A stretch of 64,000 bases of DNA from contig NZ_CP073760.1 in the NCBI RefSeq assembly GCF_018399035.1, positions 3,910,001 to 3,974,000 of the forward strand, given 5' to 3'. The notes under the pieces are model-generated. The model was not told the DNA's origin and ran no database searches. It saw nothing but the letters and a program-made list of their open reading frames with translations. A program made the position numbers and the translations under genes. This document shows positions 37,674 to 46,568 of the stretch, piece after piece. The first letter of the stretch is position 1, and each line of letters opens with the position of its first letter. This DNA comes from Thiocapsa sp. GTDB lineage: Bacteria; Pseudomonadota; Gammaproteobacteria; Chromatiales; Chromatiaceae.

Positions 37674-40600
37674 ATGACCGACCTGCCCGATTCCGAGTAC
37701 CCAAGGGCGCCGGTCGATGCGCAGCGGTCCGCGCCCGCCGGGGCATCGGATTCCGATCCCTCCCGACCCCGATCCACAAACGCGCTCGCGGCGCATCCGA
37801 ATCGGCAGCAGCGCCCCTTTCGCGTGTCGAATCCGCGGATTTTTGCCGGATTTCCTCTCGTCTTCCTGCTGTTCCTGCTCTGGCTGGGCGCAACCCAGTC
37901 CGGTCTGCGCACGCTTCTCGATCTGGTCACCGAGCTGAACCCGGACCGATTTCAAGTCGGTCTGGTCGAAGGACGACTCTTCGGTCGTCTCGTCGTCGCC
38001 GATCTCTCGATCCAGTTGCCGGCCTTCTCGATCCGCATCGGCCGCATCGACCTCGCATGGTCGCCCCTGCGGGCGTTCGGCGGAACCCTGTCGATTGCCG
38101 AGATCCGTGCGACGGACGTCGACCTGGTTCCGAGCGATCGCGTGCGCGACTCCGAGGACCCCGTTGTTCTGCCCGACCTTCTCTTGCCGCTGTCCATAGA
38201 GCTGGTCTCCGCACGCGTGGAGCGCCTGCGGATCTTTACGGCGGACAGCGACGGAGCCGTTGCCGTGGTTGAACGGGCCGAGCTCTCCGGACGGCTCGCT
38301 GACGGCCTGCTGTCCATCGACCGCGTCGGCGTCGTTATGGTCGAGCCGGCGTTCGAGTCGCACGGCAGCGGCACGGCCCGGTTGACCGGCGCTTACCCGC
38401 TCGACCTCGACATGAACTGGGAGCTGCGGCCGACCCGGAGCGCGCACCTGTTGGGCCATACCCGTCTGGGCGGAGACCTGACGGATCTCGCTGTCCTGAG
38501 CACGGTGACCGGCTCCGTCGACCTGGATCTCGATGTCGTGTTCAACGATCCGCTCGGACATCCGCGGTGGAGCGGCGCGCTCGCGCTTGTGGCCCTGGAT
38601 CTGCCCGCCTTCGATGCCGCTCTGCGCGAGGTCGCGTTCAGCGGCACCCTCGCGATCGGGGGCGATACGGTATCGACCAGGGTCACCGGCGAGATCCAAG
38701 CGGAGCCCGCCGAGCGACCGGCTCTCGGACGTCTCGCCGCCTCGCTGGATCTGCTGTGGAAAAACTCCGCAGTCGAGATCCGGTCCTTGGATCTGCGCCG
38801 TATCGGCTCGCGCATGCAGCTCTCGGCGCGGGGCCTGATCGACCTGAACAGCACCGCCGGGCTTGATTCAGCCCCGGCACAATCGCATGCGACCGGACCC
38901 GACAGTTCGGTCTCCGCACCGGCTTGGGATCTGCACCTGAGCGGCACGGCCCTGAATCCTGCCGAGTTGCTCGCCGCATTCATCGTGGATGCCGACCCGG
39001 AGCGCTGGTCGGGCCTCCTCGATCTGCAGGTCGCAAGCCATGGCCGGCTCACCGAGACAGGTCTCGCGTTGACGGCGGCACTCGAAGGACTGAGCGGCGA
39101 GTTGCGCGGCTATCCGGTTTCCGCGACCGGAGACTTCGCGCTCGCGGAGGGCCGACTGGTCATCGATGGCTTTCGTGCCGAATCCGGGCCGAGCATGCTC
39201 CGCATCGACGGTGCGTTGGATACGTCGCTCGATCTACGCTTCGCGCTCGACTCGCCCGACCTGGCGAGCCTCTACCCTGGAGCGAGCGGGCGGGTACAAG
39301 CCTCCGGAGCGGTCTCCGGTGGCGTCGGCTCGCCGCGCCTGCAGGTCGAGCTGAACGCCGGGGACGTGGGGATCGCCGAACACGGCATCTTGCGTCTTTC
39401 GGCCCTCGCCGATCTGGATCTCGCACCCGACGGACGCCTGGAGATCCGCGTGGACGGACAGGATCTGCTGATCGAGGGCCGCCGTTGGAAGCATCTCTCG
39501 ATCCGCGGCGAGGGCCGCCGAGCGGACCATCGGCTGGATCTTTCCCTGGCGGGCGATCCGTTTTCGGTCGCGTTGAGCCTCGCGGGCGGCCTGGAAGAGA
39601 CCGGCAGCTATCGCGGACAGATGACCGCGTTGCGGCTGGACAGCCCCGATGGCGAGACCTGGGACCTCGGGCAGCCGAGTCCCGTCGCGGTGACCTGGCC
39701 GTCCTTTTCCGCCGGACCACTCTGCATTCGGCACGCGCGGGGATCCGGCGGTTGTTTCGAGATCTCGCGGGATGCGGACGCAGCCGTGACGCTCGGGGTT
39801 ACTCTCGACCGACTCGATCTTGAATTCCTCGCGCCGCTGTTGCCGAAGGATCTCTCGCTCGAAGGTGACGCCGCGCTCGATGGGCGCTTCGTGGCCAGGG
39901 GAGCGGACTTGGAAGGACGCGCCACGGCAAGCCTGTCGACGGGTTTGCTGCGCTTGCCGAACACCCGCGGCCCGGGTGAGGTCATCCGGCTGTCGGGCGC
40001 CCGACTCGACATCGACGCAGGTGCCGGCAACCTGCGAAGCCGGCTCGCCCTGCCGCTGGAAGGGTTGGGCCAAGCCGATGTCGATCTGGAGCTGACCGGT
40101 TGGCGGCTCGACGATCCGGTGCGTCCCGCGCAGCCCTTGAGCGGCCGCATCCGTGCCCGACTCGACGGCCTGGAACGGTTCGGAGACCCGATCCCCCAAC
40201 TCTCGCGCTTAAGAGGCCATCTCGGCGCGGATATCGCGCTCGGCGGCACGCTCGGCAAACCCGGCATGCGCGGCGAGGCTCGCATCGAGCGCGCGGGTTT
40301 CAATGTGCCTCTCCTCGGCCTGGATGTCGCGGATCTGACGCTGTCGGCACGCGCGGCGTCGGCCGACCGTATCCGAATCTCGGGCGGGGCCGACGTCGGC
40401 GACGGGCGTCTGGAGATCGGCGGCGACGGCGGATTCGGCCCCGACGGTGCGCGTGTGCGGCTTCGTGCGACCGGCGAGCGGCTCGTCCTGATCGACACGA
40501 GCGAATATTTCGTCAGGGTGTCGCCGAGGCTCGATCTGGACGCAACCGCACAGGGCGCGCAAGTGCGTGGCGAGATCGTGATCCCGGAGGCGCGCATCAG

Positions 40601-41351
40601 CCCGCGAGCGCTTCCCGCGGGGACCTTGAGGCCCTCGAACGACGTCGTCATCAAGGGGACGGACCGCCCGCCCCGCTATCCGATCGATCTCGCAATCGGA
40701 CTTCGCGTGCTTGATGGAGTGAGTCTGAATGCCTTTGGTTTGACCGGCAGTCTTGCAGGGAACCTCGACCTGATCCAGCCCCCGGGGCGCGACCTCTCGG
40801 GCGACGGGCAATTGCAGATTCGCGACGGCCAATACCGCATTCCCACCGGTTTGGGGATCGCCGCCGACCTGGTTGCGCCTCTGACCATTTCACGCGGTCA
40901 GCTGATCTGGGTCCGAAACCCGATCCGGAATCCGGGACTGCTCTTTCTTGCCCAGCGCGGGAGCGGCAGGACGACGGCAAACGTCCGGGTGATCGGCACA
41001 CTCGCCGACCCGCAATTCACCTTCTTCTCGAACACGGACCCGGCGATGAGCCAGTCCGACGCGATCACCTTTCTGGCCACCGGAATCGCACCCGGCGGCA
41101 CCGCCGCGGACCACAGCGCGGCATTCGCCTTCGGCCGGTACATCGCACCCGGAATCTTCCTCGAGTACGAGACGGGGCTCGGGGACGCACGGAATCGGTT
41201 CAGACTGCGCCGAAACCTCACCGATCGCATTCAGCTCGAAGCCCAGAGCGGCGCGAGCCAGAGTGTCGATCTCTTCTGGAGCTTCGAACCGGCACGGTCC
41301 GACAGACCGACGCTCGATCCCGCGCCCGGTGGCGCAATCGACCGCGACTAA
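37674..41351 (+). CDS. tamB: Translocation and assembly module protein TamB
   Basis: The 1,225-residue protein has a Pro-rich cytoplasmic N-terminus, a single membrane anchor (FAGFPLVFLLFLLWLGA, about residues 60-80) and a long repetitive beta-rich periplasmic region of the AsmA/TamB class. The C-terminal DUF490 domain includes LRPSNDVVIKG, GDLQ-type repeats and ITFLATGIAPGG, ending in a barrel-like tail. TamB bridges the envelope and moves phospholipids or helps insert outer-membrane proteins with TamA. No tamA gene is next to it here. ATG 37674 was chosen over an upstream in-frame codon at 37626. Confidence 0.92.
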   Translation: MTDLPDSEYPRAPVDAQRSAPAGASDSDPSRPRSTNALAAHPNRQQRPFRVSNPRIFAGFPLVFLLFLLWLGATQSGLRTLLDLVTELNPDRFQVGLVEGRLFGRLVVADLSIQLPAFSIRIGRIDLAWSPLRAFGGTLSIAEIRATDVDLVPSDRVRDSEDPVVLPDLLLPLSIELVSARVERLRIFTADSDGAVAVVERAELSGRLADGLLSIDRVGVVMVEPAFESHGSGTARLTGAYPLDLDMNWELRPTRSAHLLGHTRLGGDLTDLAVLSTVTGSVDLDLDVVFNDPLGHPRWSGALALVALDLPAFDAALREVAFSGTLAIGGDTVSTRVTGEIQAEPAERPALGRLAASLDLLWKNSAVEIRSLDLRRIGSRMQLSARGLIDLNSTAGLDSAPAQSHATGPDSSVSAPAWDLHLSGTALNPAELLAAFIVDADPERWSGLLDLQVASHGRLTETGLALTAALEGLSGELRGYPVSATGDFALAEGRLVIDGFRAESGPSMLRIDGALDTSLDLRFALDSPDLASLYPGASGRVQASGAVSGGVGSPRLQVELNAGDVGIAEHGILRLSALADLDLAPDGRLEIRVDGQDLLIEGRRWKHLSIRGEGRRADHRLDLSLAGDPFSVALSLAGGLEETGSYRGQMTALRLDSPDGETWDLGQPSPVAVTWPSFSAGPLCIRHARGSGGCFEISRDADAAVTLGVTLDRLDLEFLAPLLPKDLSLEGDAALDGRFVARGADLEGRATASLSTGLLRLPNTRGPGEVIRLSGARLDIDAGAGNLRSRLALPLEGLGQADVDLELTGWRLDDPVRPAQPLSGRIRARLDGLERFGDPIPQLSRLRGHLGADIALGGTLGKPGMRGEARIERAGFNVPLLGLDVADLTLSARAASADRIRISGGADVGDGRLEIGGDGGFGPDGARVRLRATGERLVLIDTSEYFVRVSPRLDLDATAQGAQVRGEIVIPEARISPRALPAGTLRPSNDVVIKGTDRPPRYPIDLAIGLRVLDGVSLNAFGLTGSLAGNLDLIQPPGRDLSGDGQLQIRDGQYRIPTGLGIAADLVAPLTISRGQLIWVRNPIRNPGLLFLAQRGSGRTTANVRVIGTLADPQFTFFSNTDPAMSQSDAITFLATGIAPGGTAADHSAAFAFGRYIAPGIFLEYETGLGDARNRFRLRRNLTDRIQLEAQSGASQSVDLFWSFEPARSDRPTLDPAPGGAIDRD

Positions 41352-41441
41352 CCGACATCGTCGGCCCGAGGGGTCGCGCGCCGCCCGCATGCGCCCCCGG
41401 GGCGAGGCGGTATGCATCCGCCCGCCCCGACCCGGATCGGC

Positions 41442-41936
41442 TCAGCGCGTTCCTTCCAGAAACGCCTTCAGACTTTCTTCCTGATCCTTCTCCAGCGAGG
41501 TCTGCAGCACCTTGCCTTTGCCCTTGAACTCCGCGAGTCCGTCGATAACCTTGTCCGCCGTGACCTTGCGCACGAGGATGAAGACCGCGGAGCAGCCGGG
41601 TTGGAAGTTCTGCGCCAAACCCTTCATGAAGTCGTCGTTGATGCCGATGTCCGAGAACTTGCCGGACAGCGCACCGGCACCGGCCCCGACCGCCGCACCG
41701 AGAAGCGGGTTGAGAAACACCAAGCCGATCAACATGCCCCAGAAGCCGCCGCCCACCGCACCGACCGCCGAGAGATTCACGGCTTGATGGAGTTTGACCT
41801 TACCTGCATCGTCCTTGGTGACGACAACAACGTCTTCCATGTCGATGAGATAGGCCTTCTGCATCTTGGCAAGCTCGGCGCGCAACTCGAACGCCAGATG
41901 CTCCTCGGGGAACGAAACGACAATAAGATCACTCAT
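41442..41936 (-). CDS. DUF1269 family protein
   Basis: The 164-residue protein matches DUF1269: MSDLIVVSFPEEHLAFELR, a central glycine-rich hydrophobic hairpin (AVGAVGGGFWGMLIGLVFLN and GAAVGAGAGALSGKF), then a soluble C-terminus. It is often stress-induced and found near small lipoproteins; its function is unknown. Confidence 0.9.
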   Translation of the reverse strand: MSDLIVVSFPEEHLAFELRAELAKMQKAYLIDMEDVVVVTKDDAGKVKLHQAVNLSAVGAVGGGFWGMLIGLVFLNPLLGAAVGAGAGALSGKFSDIGINDDFMKGLAQNFQPGCSAVFILVRKVTADKVIDGLAEFKGKGKVLQTSLEKDQEESLKAFLEGTR

Positions 41937-42096
41937 GGAGGTTTGCCTCTGTTACGTTTCCAGTGTGTCAGGGTGCAAAGGTCGGCTCGAGCGTTTCCCG
42001 ATCAAGCGGAAAACCCTCGCGCGGCCGAGCCCATAGAACTCCGGGATGTCTCGGAGTCGGCGCGGTGCGGGCAGGTTGCGGACCCGCAGCACGGCA

Positions 42097-42321
42097 TTAC
42101 AGATTGCCCTTTTTATGCTCGTCGACGAGAAAGCCTCCGAGGGCTCCGACACCGGCACCGATCAGCGCCCCTGCTCCTGCTTGGGCACTGAAGGAGCCTA
42201 TGACGGCGCCGGTCGCAAGTCCAAGTGCGGTGCCGGTTCCGACACGGGCCCCCGTGGTGTTTCCGCAGCCGGAAAGTGCAGCAGCCGCGACAAGGATCAA
42301 AGGGATAGCGATCGTCTTCAA
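42097..42321 (-). CDS. Glycine-zipper lipoprotein
   Basis: The 74-residue protein has a lipoprotein signal with lipobox LSGC (Cys 19) and a glycine-zipper helix pair (GTALGLATGAVIGSF, GAGALIGAGVGALGGFL) ending in a charged tail. It resembles osmotically induced SlyB/YMGG-type envelope lipoproteins. Repeat copy 10 lies just upstream of its start. Confidence 0.85.
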   Translation of the reverse strand: MKTIAIPLILVAAAALSGCGNTTGARVGTGTALGLATGAVIGSFSAQAGAGALIGAGVGALGGFLVDEHKKGNL

Positions 42322-42333
42322 GTTGGTCTCTCC

Positions 42334-42419
42334 TAAACCGCGCCCGGTGCGGTATGCGTCATGTGTTGGAGTGGATTGGCCGCGCCAGCTCCGACGGCTG
42401 TCGGAGCTGGCGCGGTTTA
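42334..42419 (-). repeat. Dyad element, divergent B unit (copy 10, 86 bp)
   Basis: Bounded by TAAACCGCGCC and GGCGCGGTTTA. The middle (AGCTCCGACGGCTGTCGGAGCT) forms a strong internal hairpin and differs from the common B form, resembling copy 3. Confidence 0.88.
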
Positions 42420-42704
42420 ATCTTCAGTGTCAACGCCACGCGAACGGGTAGTTTCCTTTACCTATCTTCGAGCGGGTCGAACGGGGCCGCCCGGCCATCC
42501 GGTCAACACCACAGACCCAAATAATCGGCCGCTCGCGTTCGGCATGTCGCCGAAGCATCACAGCCCGGGTCGGGTTGTTCACCGACGGGCTTCGGCGTAT
42601 CTTCAGCCGGTCGGACGCACATCTCCTCGTGGTTCTTTCCGACCCTTTCGAGCCGGGATCCGGCTTCGCGATCATAGCTCAGATTCTCCGTTAGGAGGGT
42701 GACG

Positions 42705-44063
42705 ATGCCGGCCAGCACTGTGACGGAAACGACGACTTGGCCAAACGGGCAGCCGACCAAGATCGTTTTTTTCGGACTCGGCGCCGTCGGGTCGGCCCTC
42801 CTGATCTGCCTCTCCGAGCTCGCCGAGCGCGACGACGTCCCGGTGCGCTTCGTCGTCTTTGTGGTGAACCCGGACGCCGCGCGCGATGCCCTCTTTCATG
42901 CCGAGCGCATCTTCGACCGAATCGAGTTCATCGGCGTAGCCGACTTTGCTCCGGTGTTTGCGCTGGAGCCCGGATACGAGACCGCACTGGGAGGCGCGGC
43001 CATGGTGGTCAACGCCGCCTTGCCCGAGTTCAACGGGCCCATGATCGAGCTTGCCCTGCGTATCGGCGCGCATGCGGTCGACCTCGCCTCCGACATGTAC
43101 GATGCGATCACCGACCGAACCCTGACCTTCTCGCAATACGGGTTCGACCAAGCCTTACGCGAGCGCGGAATCGCCGCCCTGATCAACATGGGCATCTCGC
43201 CCGGCGTCACCAATTTCCTCATCGGCCGCCGCATGCACGACCTGCTGGCCGGCGACCGCAAAGAGCTCGAGATCGAGAGCATCGATCTGTACCTGCTCGA
43301 AGACATCGACTCGGACTCGGTCATCTTCTCGTGGTCGCCGATCGTCGCCCTCGAGGAGCTGGCGCAGCACCCGCGCATCCTCAACAAAGGCCGCATGCAG
43401 GTCCTGGAACCCTTCAGCGCCGGGCGCGACTATGCCTTCCCCCACGAGCCGCGGCCGATTCGCCAGTATCCGCTGTACCAAGAGGAGCTGCTGTCGCTCC
43501 ACCGCGCCTTCCCGGACGTCGAATCGATCGGGGTCTACACGGGCGGGTCCGAGGTCGAGCTCGTGAAGGCACTCTTTCAGCTCAACCTGCTGTCCAAGCG
43601 CACGTTGCCGCATCAGCCCGAGCTGACCGTCGAGGCGATGGTGCGCGCCATCCTGCCCGGCATGAACAAGCCACGGCGAATCGAGGAGTATCTGCGCAAC
43701 GGGACGATCCGCCGCGCGCATTTCTCGGCCGCCGCCGAGATCCGCGTCTCCGAGGTCGTGCGCAACGACCGGCAGACCGCCATCGAGACGGTCGGCCTGA
43801 GCTACCTGCGCTATCACGACCTGCTCAACACACCCTATGCCGGGGCGACCTACATCTCCTATCCGACCGCCGTCGGTGCCGCCATCCTGGCCTGGCATGC
43901 GCTCGAGTACGCGCGCGAGGCACCGGGCGCGCTCCTCGGCGTGGTTGCGGGCGAGGATCTCGCCCGCTTGCTGCCGCGAATGCGTGCGGACGCCGTCCGC
44001 CGCGATCTGGTGGCCTGGGACATCGATCTCTTCGAGAGCGTCCGCGACGCCTCGGAAACCTGA
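42705..44063 (+). CDS. Saccharopine dehydrogenase-like NAD(P)-binding protein
   Basis: The 452-residue protein opens with a Rossmann nucleotide site (IVFFGLGAVGSALLICLSEL) and continues with NAALPEFNGPMIELALRIGA and INMGISPGVTNFLIG as in saccharopine dehydrogenase/homospermidine synthase-like proteins. The reaction is not certain; homospermidine-synthase-like or carboxynorspermidine activity are options. ATG 42705 follows TAGGAGGG. It is 45 bp upstream of the hydrolase gene and may share its transcript. Confidence 0.82.
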   Translation: MPASTVTETTTWPNGQPTKIVFFGLGAVGSALLICLSELAERDDVPVRFVVFVVNPDAARDALFHAERIFDRIEFIGVADFAPVFALEPGYETALGGAAMVVNAALPEFNGPMIELALRIGAHAVDLASDMYDAITDRTLTFSQYGFDQALRERGIAALINMGISPGVTNFLIGRRMHDLLAGDRKELEIESIDLYLLEDIDSDSVIFSWSPIVALEELAQHPRILNKGRMQVLEPFSAGRDYAFPHEPRPIRQYPLYQEELLSLHRAFPDVESIGVYTGGSEVELVKALFQLNLLSKRTLPHQPELTVEAMVRAILPGMNKPRRIEEYLRNGTIRRAHFSAAAEIRVSEVVRNDRQTAIETVGLSYLRYHDLLNTPYAGATYISYPTAVGAAILAWHALEYAREAPGALLGVVAGEDLARLLPRMRADAVRRDLVAWDIDLFESVRDASET

Positions 44064-44108
44064 TTTTACGCTCCAACACCGACTCTCGTTCCGACCGAGG
44101 ACCCTCCG

Positions 44109-45629
44109 ATGCTTGCGAGGACCGCCCGAATCCTGAAATTGGTCGCGCAGCTCATCGCCGTGAGTGCATTGACCTTCCTCGCCGTACGCACCTTCGACGC
44201 GCACCAGAGCGCGCCGCTCGCCCCGTGGCACACCTTCACTCCGGACGAAATGGTCGCCAAGGAGCTCGACGAGGCCGACTGGGCGGCCTATTTGGACCGA
44301 GAGCAGCTGCTCCTCGACCAGGTGCGCACGGAGGTCACCGACAAGCTCGCACCGCAGGAGCGCATCCTCTCCAATCGCTATTTCGAAGGCAGCCCGCTCT
44401 ATCCGGGGCGCTTTGACCGGGACTGGAACCGCTCCTATGTCCTCGAGCCCGAGGGCGCACCCCGGGGTGCGGTCGTCCTGCTGCACGGCCTGACGGACTC
44501 CCCCTACAGCCTGCGTCACATCGGCCGACACTATTACGAATCGGGCTATGTCGTGATCGGGATCCGCCTGCCCGGACACGGGACCGTCCCGGCGGGGCTG
44601 ACGAACGTACAGTGGAAAGATTGGTCGGCCGCGACGCGTTTGGCCGTGCGTGAGGCGGTGCGCCGGATCGGACCCTCGGCACCCCTGCAGTTGGTGGGCT
44701 TCTCCAATGGCGGAGCGCTCGCCATGATGTACGCGCTGGACGCCGTCGAGGATCCTTCCTTGCGGAAAGCGGATCGGGTCATCCTGATCACGCCGATGAT
44801 CGGAATCACCGAGATGGCCCGATTTGCGGGGTTCGCCGGCTTGCCCGCGGTCTTTCCGGCGTTCGCAAGTGCGGCTTGGCTCGGCGTCCTCCCGGAGTTC
44901 AATCCCTTCAAATACAACTCCTTTCCGGTCAACGGGGCACGCCAGTCGTCGCTCTTGACGCGCGCGCTGCAACCGCGCATCGCCCGCTACGCACGCCAGG
45001 GGCGTCTCGCCGAGCTGCCCCCGATCATCACCTTCCAGTCCGTGGTCGATTTCACCGTCAGCACGCGCGCCATCGTCACGAGCCTCTACGCACAGCTCCC
45101 GCAAAACGGGAGCGAGCTGGTGCTCTTCGATATCAACCGGAACACCAAGTTCGGACCGCTGATCCGACCCGGCACCGAGACGGTGCTCGAGCGCCTGCTC
45201 CTGCCAACGCCGCGTCCCTTCAAGACGACCGTGATCACCAACGCCGACCCGGACAGCAGCGAGGTGGTCGAACGTGTGATCGACGCGGGCGAGACCGAAG
45301 AGCAGATCAGGGCCTTGGGATTGACCTATCCGCGCGACGTCTTCTCGCTCTCGCACGTCGCCCTGCCGTTTCCGATCGACGATTCGCTCTACGGTCTGGA
45401 ACCGAACGAGGACGAGGATTTCGGTGCCCACCTCGGGGCATTGGCCATCCGCGGCGAGCGCGGGGTCCTGGTGATGAGCCTGGACGCGCTGGTGCGCCTG
45501 TCCTGGAATCCCTTCTTCCCGTATCTGCTCGAGCGGATCGAGCAGGGGATCGTCGATGCGCCACTCGGCACGACCGGCGACGGCGCGAGAGGCAGGGCGG
45601 ACGCAGCAATCAGCGCCGACGCGTTGTGA
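44109..45629 (+). CDS. Membrane-anchored alpha/beta hydrolase
   Basis: The 506-residue protein has an N-terminal signal anchor (LKLVAQLIAVSALTFLAV) and an alpha/beta-hydrolase core: GAVVLLHGLTDSPYSLRHIG (oxyanion loop) and the nucleophile elbow LVGFSNGGALAMMYA (G-F-S-N-G). The likely catalytic His is in SLSHVALPFP. Substrate is unknown; lysophospholipase/carboxylesterase is the likely class. Confidence 0.82.
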   Translation: MLARTARILKLVAQLIAVSALTFLAVRTFDAHQSAPLAPWHTFTPDEMVAKELDEADWAAYLDREQLLLDQVRTEVTDKLAPQERILSNRYFEGSPLYPGRFDRDWNRSYVLEPEGAPRGAVVLLHGLTDSPYSLRHIGRHYYESGYVVIGIRLPGHGTVPAGLTNVQWKDWSAATRLAVREAVRRIGPSAPLQLVGFSNGGALAMMYALDAVEDPSLRKADRVILITPMIGITEMARFAGFAGLPAVFPAFASAAWLGVLPEFNPFKYNSFPVNGARQSSLLTRALQPRIARYARQGRLAELPPIITFQSVVDFTVSTRAIVTSLYAQLPQNGSELVLFDINRNTKFGPLIRPGTETVLERLLLPTPRPFKTTVITNADPDSSEVVERVIDAGETEEQIRALGLTYPRDVFSLSHVALPFPIDDSLYGLEPNEDEDFGAHLGALAIRGERGVLVMSLDALVRLSWNPFFPYLLERIEQGIVDAPLGTTGDGARGRADAAISADAL

Positions 45630-45768
45630 TCAAGAGCAGTCGATCCGCCGAGGCGCCGAGGCGCCGAGCTGCGACGAATGTTCGCGACGACGGGCCATTG
45701 TGTTCAGGGATTGACCGCCATATCTCACGCCTTGTCTAGGTCATGAACAACCCGATGAGGTGTCGAAG

Positions 45769-46311
45769 ATGCGAATATTCGTCCTGCTCCCGATGCTCGG
45801 GGCTTTCCTGCTGCCCGCCGCGGCCTCTGCCGCCTGCGCCCCGTCCCTCGACTTCGAGATGCGTCGCCTCGCCGGCGACGAGACCCTGCGCCTTTGCGAT
45901 GCCTATCAGGGCAAGGTGATCCTTGCGGTAAACACCGCCAGCAAATGCGGCTTCACCGGCCAATACGAGGGCCTCGAGGCCTTGTACCGCGACTACGGCG
46001 AGCGCGGGTTGGTGGTGCTCGGCTTCCCGTCCAACGATTTTGCGAATCAGGAGCCCGGCACCGAGAAGGAGATCCAGGAGTTCTGCCGCCTGACCTATTC
46101 GGTGGAGTTTCCGATGTTCGAGAAGGTTTCCGTCCGCAAGGGTGCGGCAGCACCCTTCTTCGAGCATCTAGCCGGCGAGACCGGCGTCTACCCCGAGTGG
46201 AATTTCTATAAGTACCTGATCGATCGAGACGGCAAGGTCGTCGAGGTCTTCCCCAGCCGCACCGGTCCGGAGAGCGAGAAGATGACCCGGGCCATCGAAC
46301 GCCTGCTCTGA
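45769..46311 (+). CDS. Exported glutathione peroxidase-family protein
   Basis: The 180-residue protein has a signal peptide (cut near AAASAACAP) and the peroxidase fold with catalytic Cys in ILAVNTASKCGFTGQYEGLE, Gln in GFPSNDFANQEPGTE and Trp-Asn in PEWNFYKYLID. This is a Cys form likely using thioredoxin-like donors in the periplasm. ATG 45769 has GAGG 9 bp upstream; a GTG at 45760 is possible. Confidence 0.92.
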   Translation: MRIFVLLPMLGAFLLPAAASAACAPSLDFEMRRLAGDETLRLCDAYQGKVILAVNTASKCGFTGQYEGLEALYRDYGERGLVVLGFPSNDFANQEPGTEKEIQEFCRLTYSVEFPMFEKVSVRKGAAAPFFEHLAGETGVYPEWNFYKYLIDRDGKVVEVFPSRTGPESEKMTRAIERLL

Positions 46312-46418
46312 TCGCCACCGACCGCCGGGCCGTGGGCGAACGAAAGAAATCACGAACGCACGGCCGGCTGGACGAGCAAGAGCGAGCCCCGCCGAGTTCT
46401 GCGGTGGCGTTCATGGAC

Positions 46419-46568
46419 TAAACCGCGTCCAAAGCGAAATGCGTCATTTTCATGTTGCGTTTGGCTTTGAAGATAACCTCGATCTCGGTGAGATGCGGTT
46501 TAAAATTTCATCTTTTCAATATCTTAAACCGCGCCGGCTCCAACGGTCGTCAAGTCTTCCGGGGTCGA
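46419..46568 (+). repeat. Compound dyad element with truncated B unit (copy 11)
   Basis: A variant A unit (46419-46502), an AT spacer and only the first half of unit B (from 46525, recognisable to about 46568). The B half continues straight into the 3' end of the GGDEF gene, whose stop lies inside it. Confidence 0.85.

Noticed and set aside
43155..45431. 758-codon minus-strand frame
   Set aside because: It lies opposite two well-supported genes (saccharopine-dehydrogenase-like, hydrolase) and shows shadow composition only.
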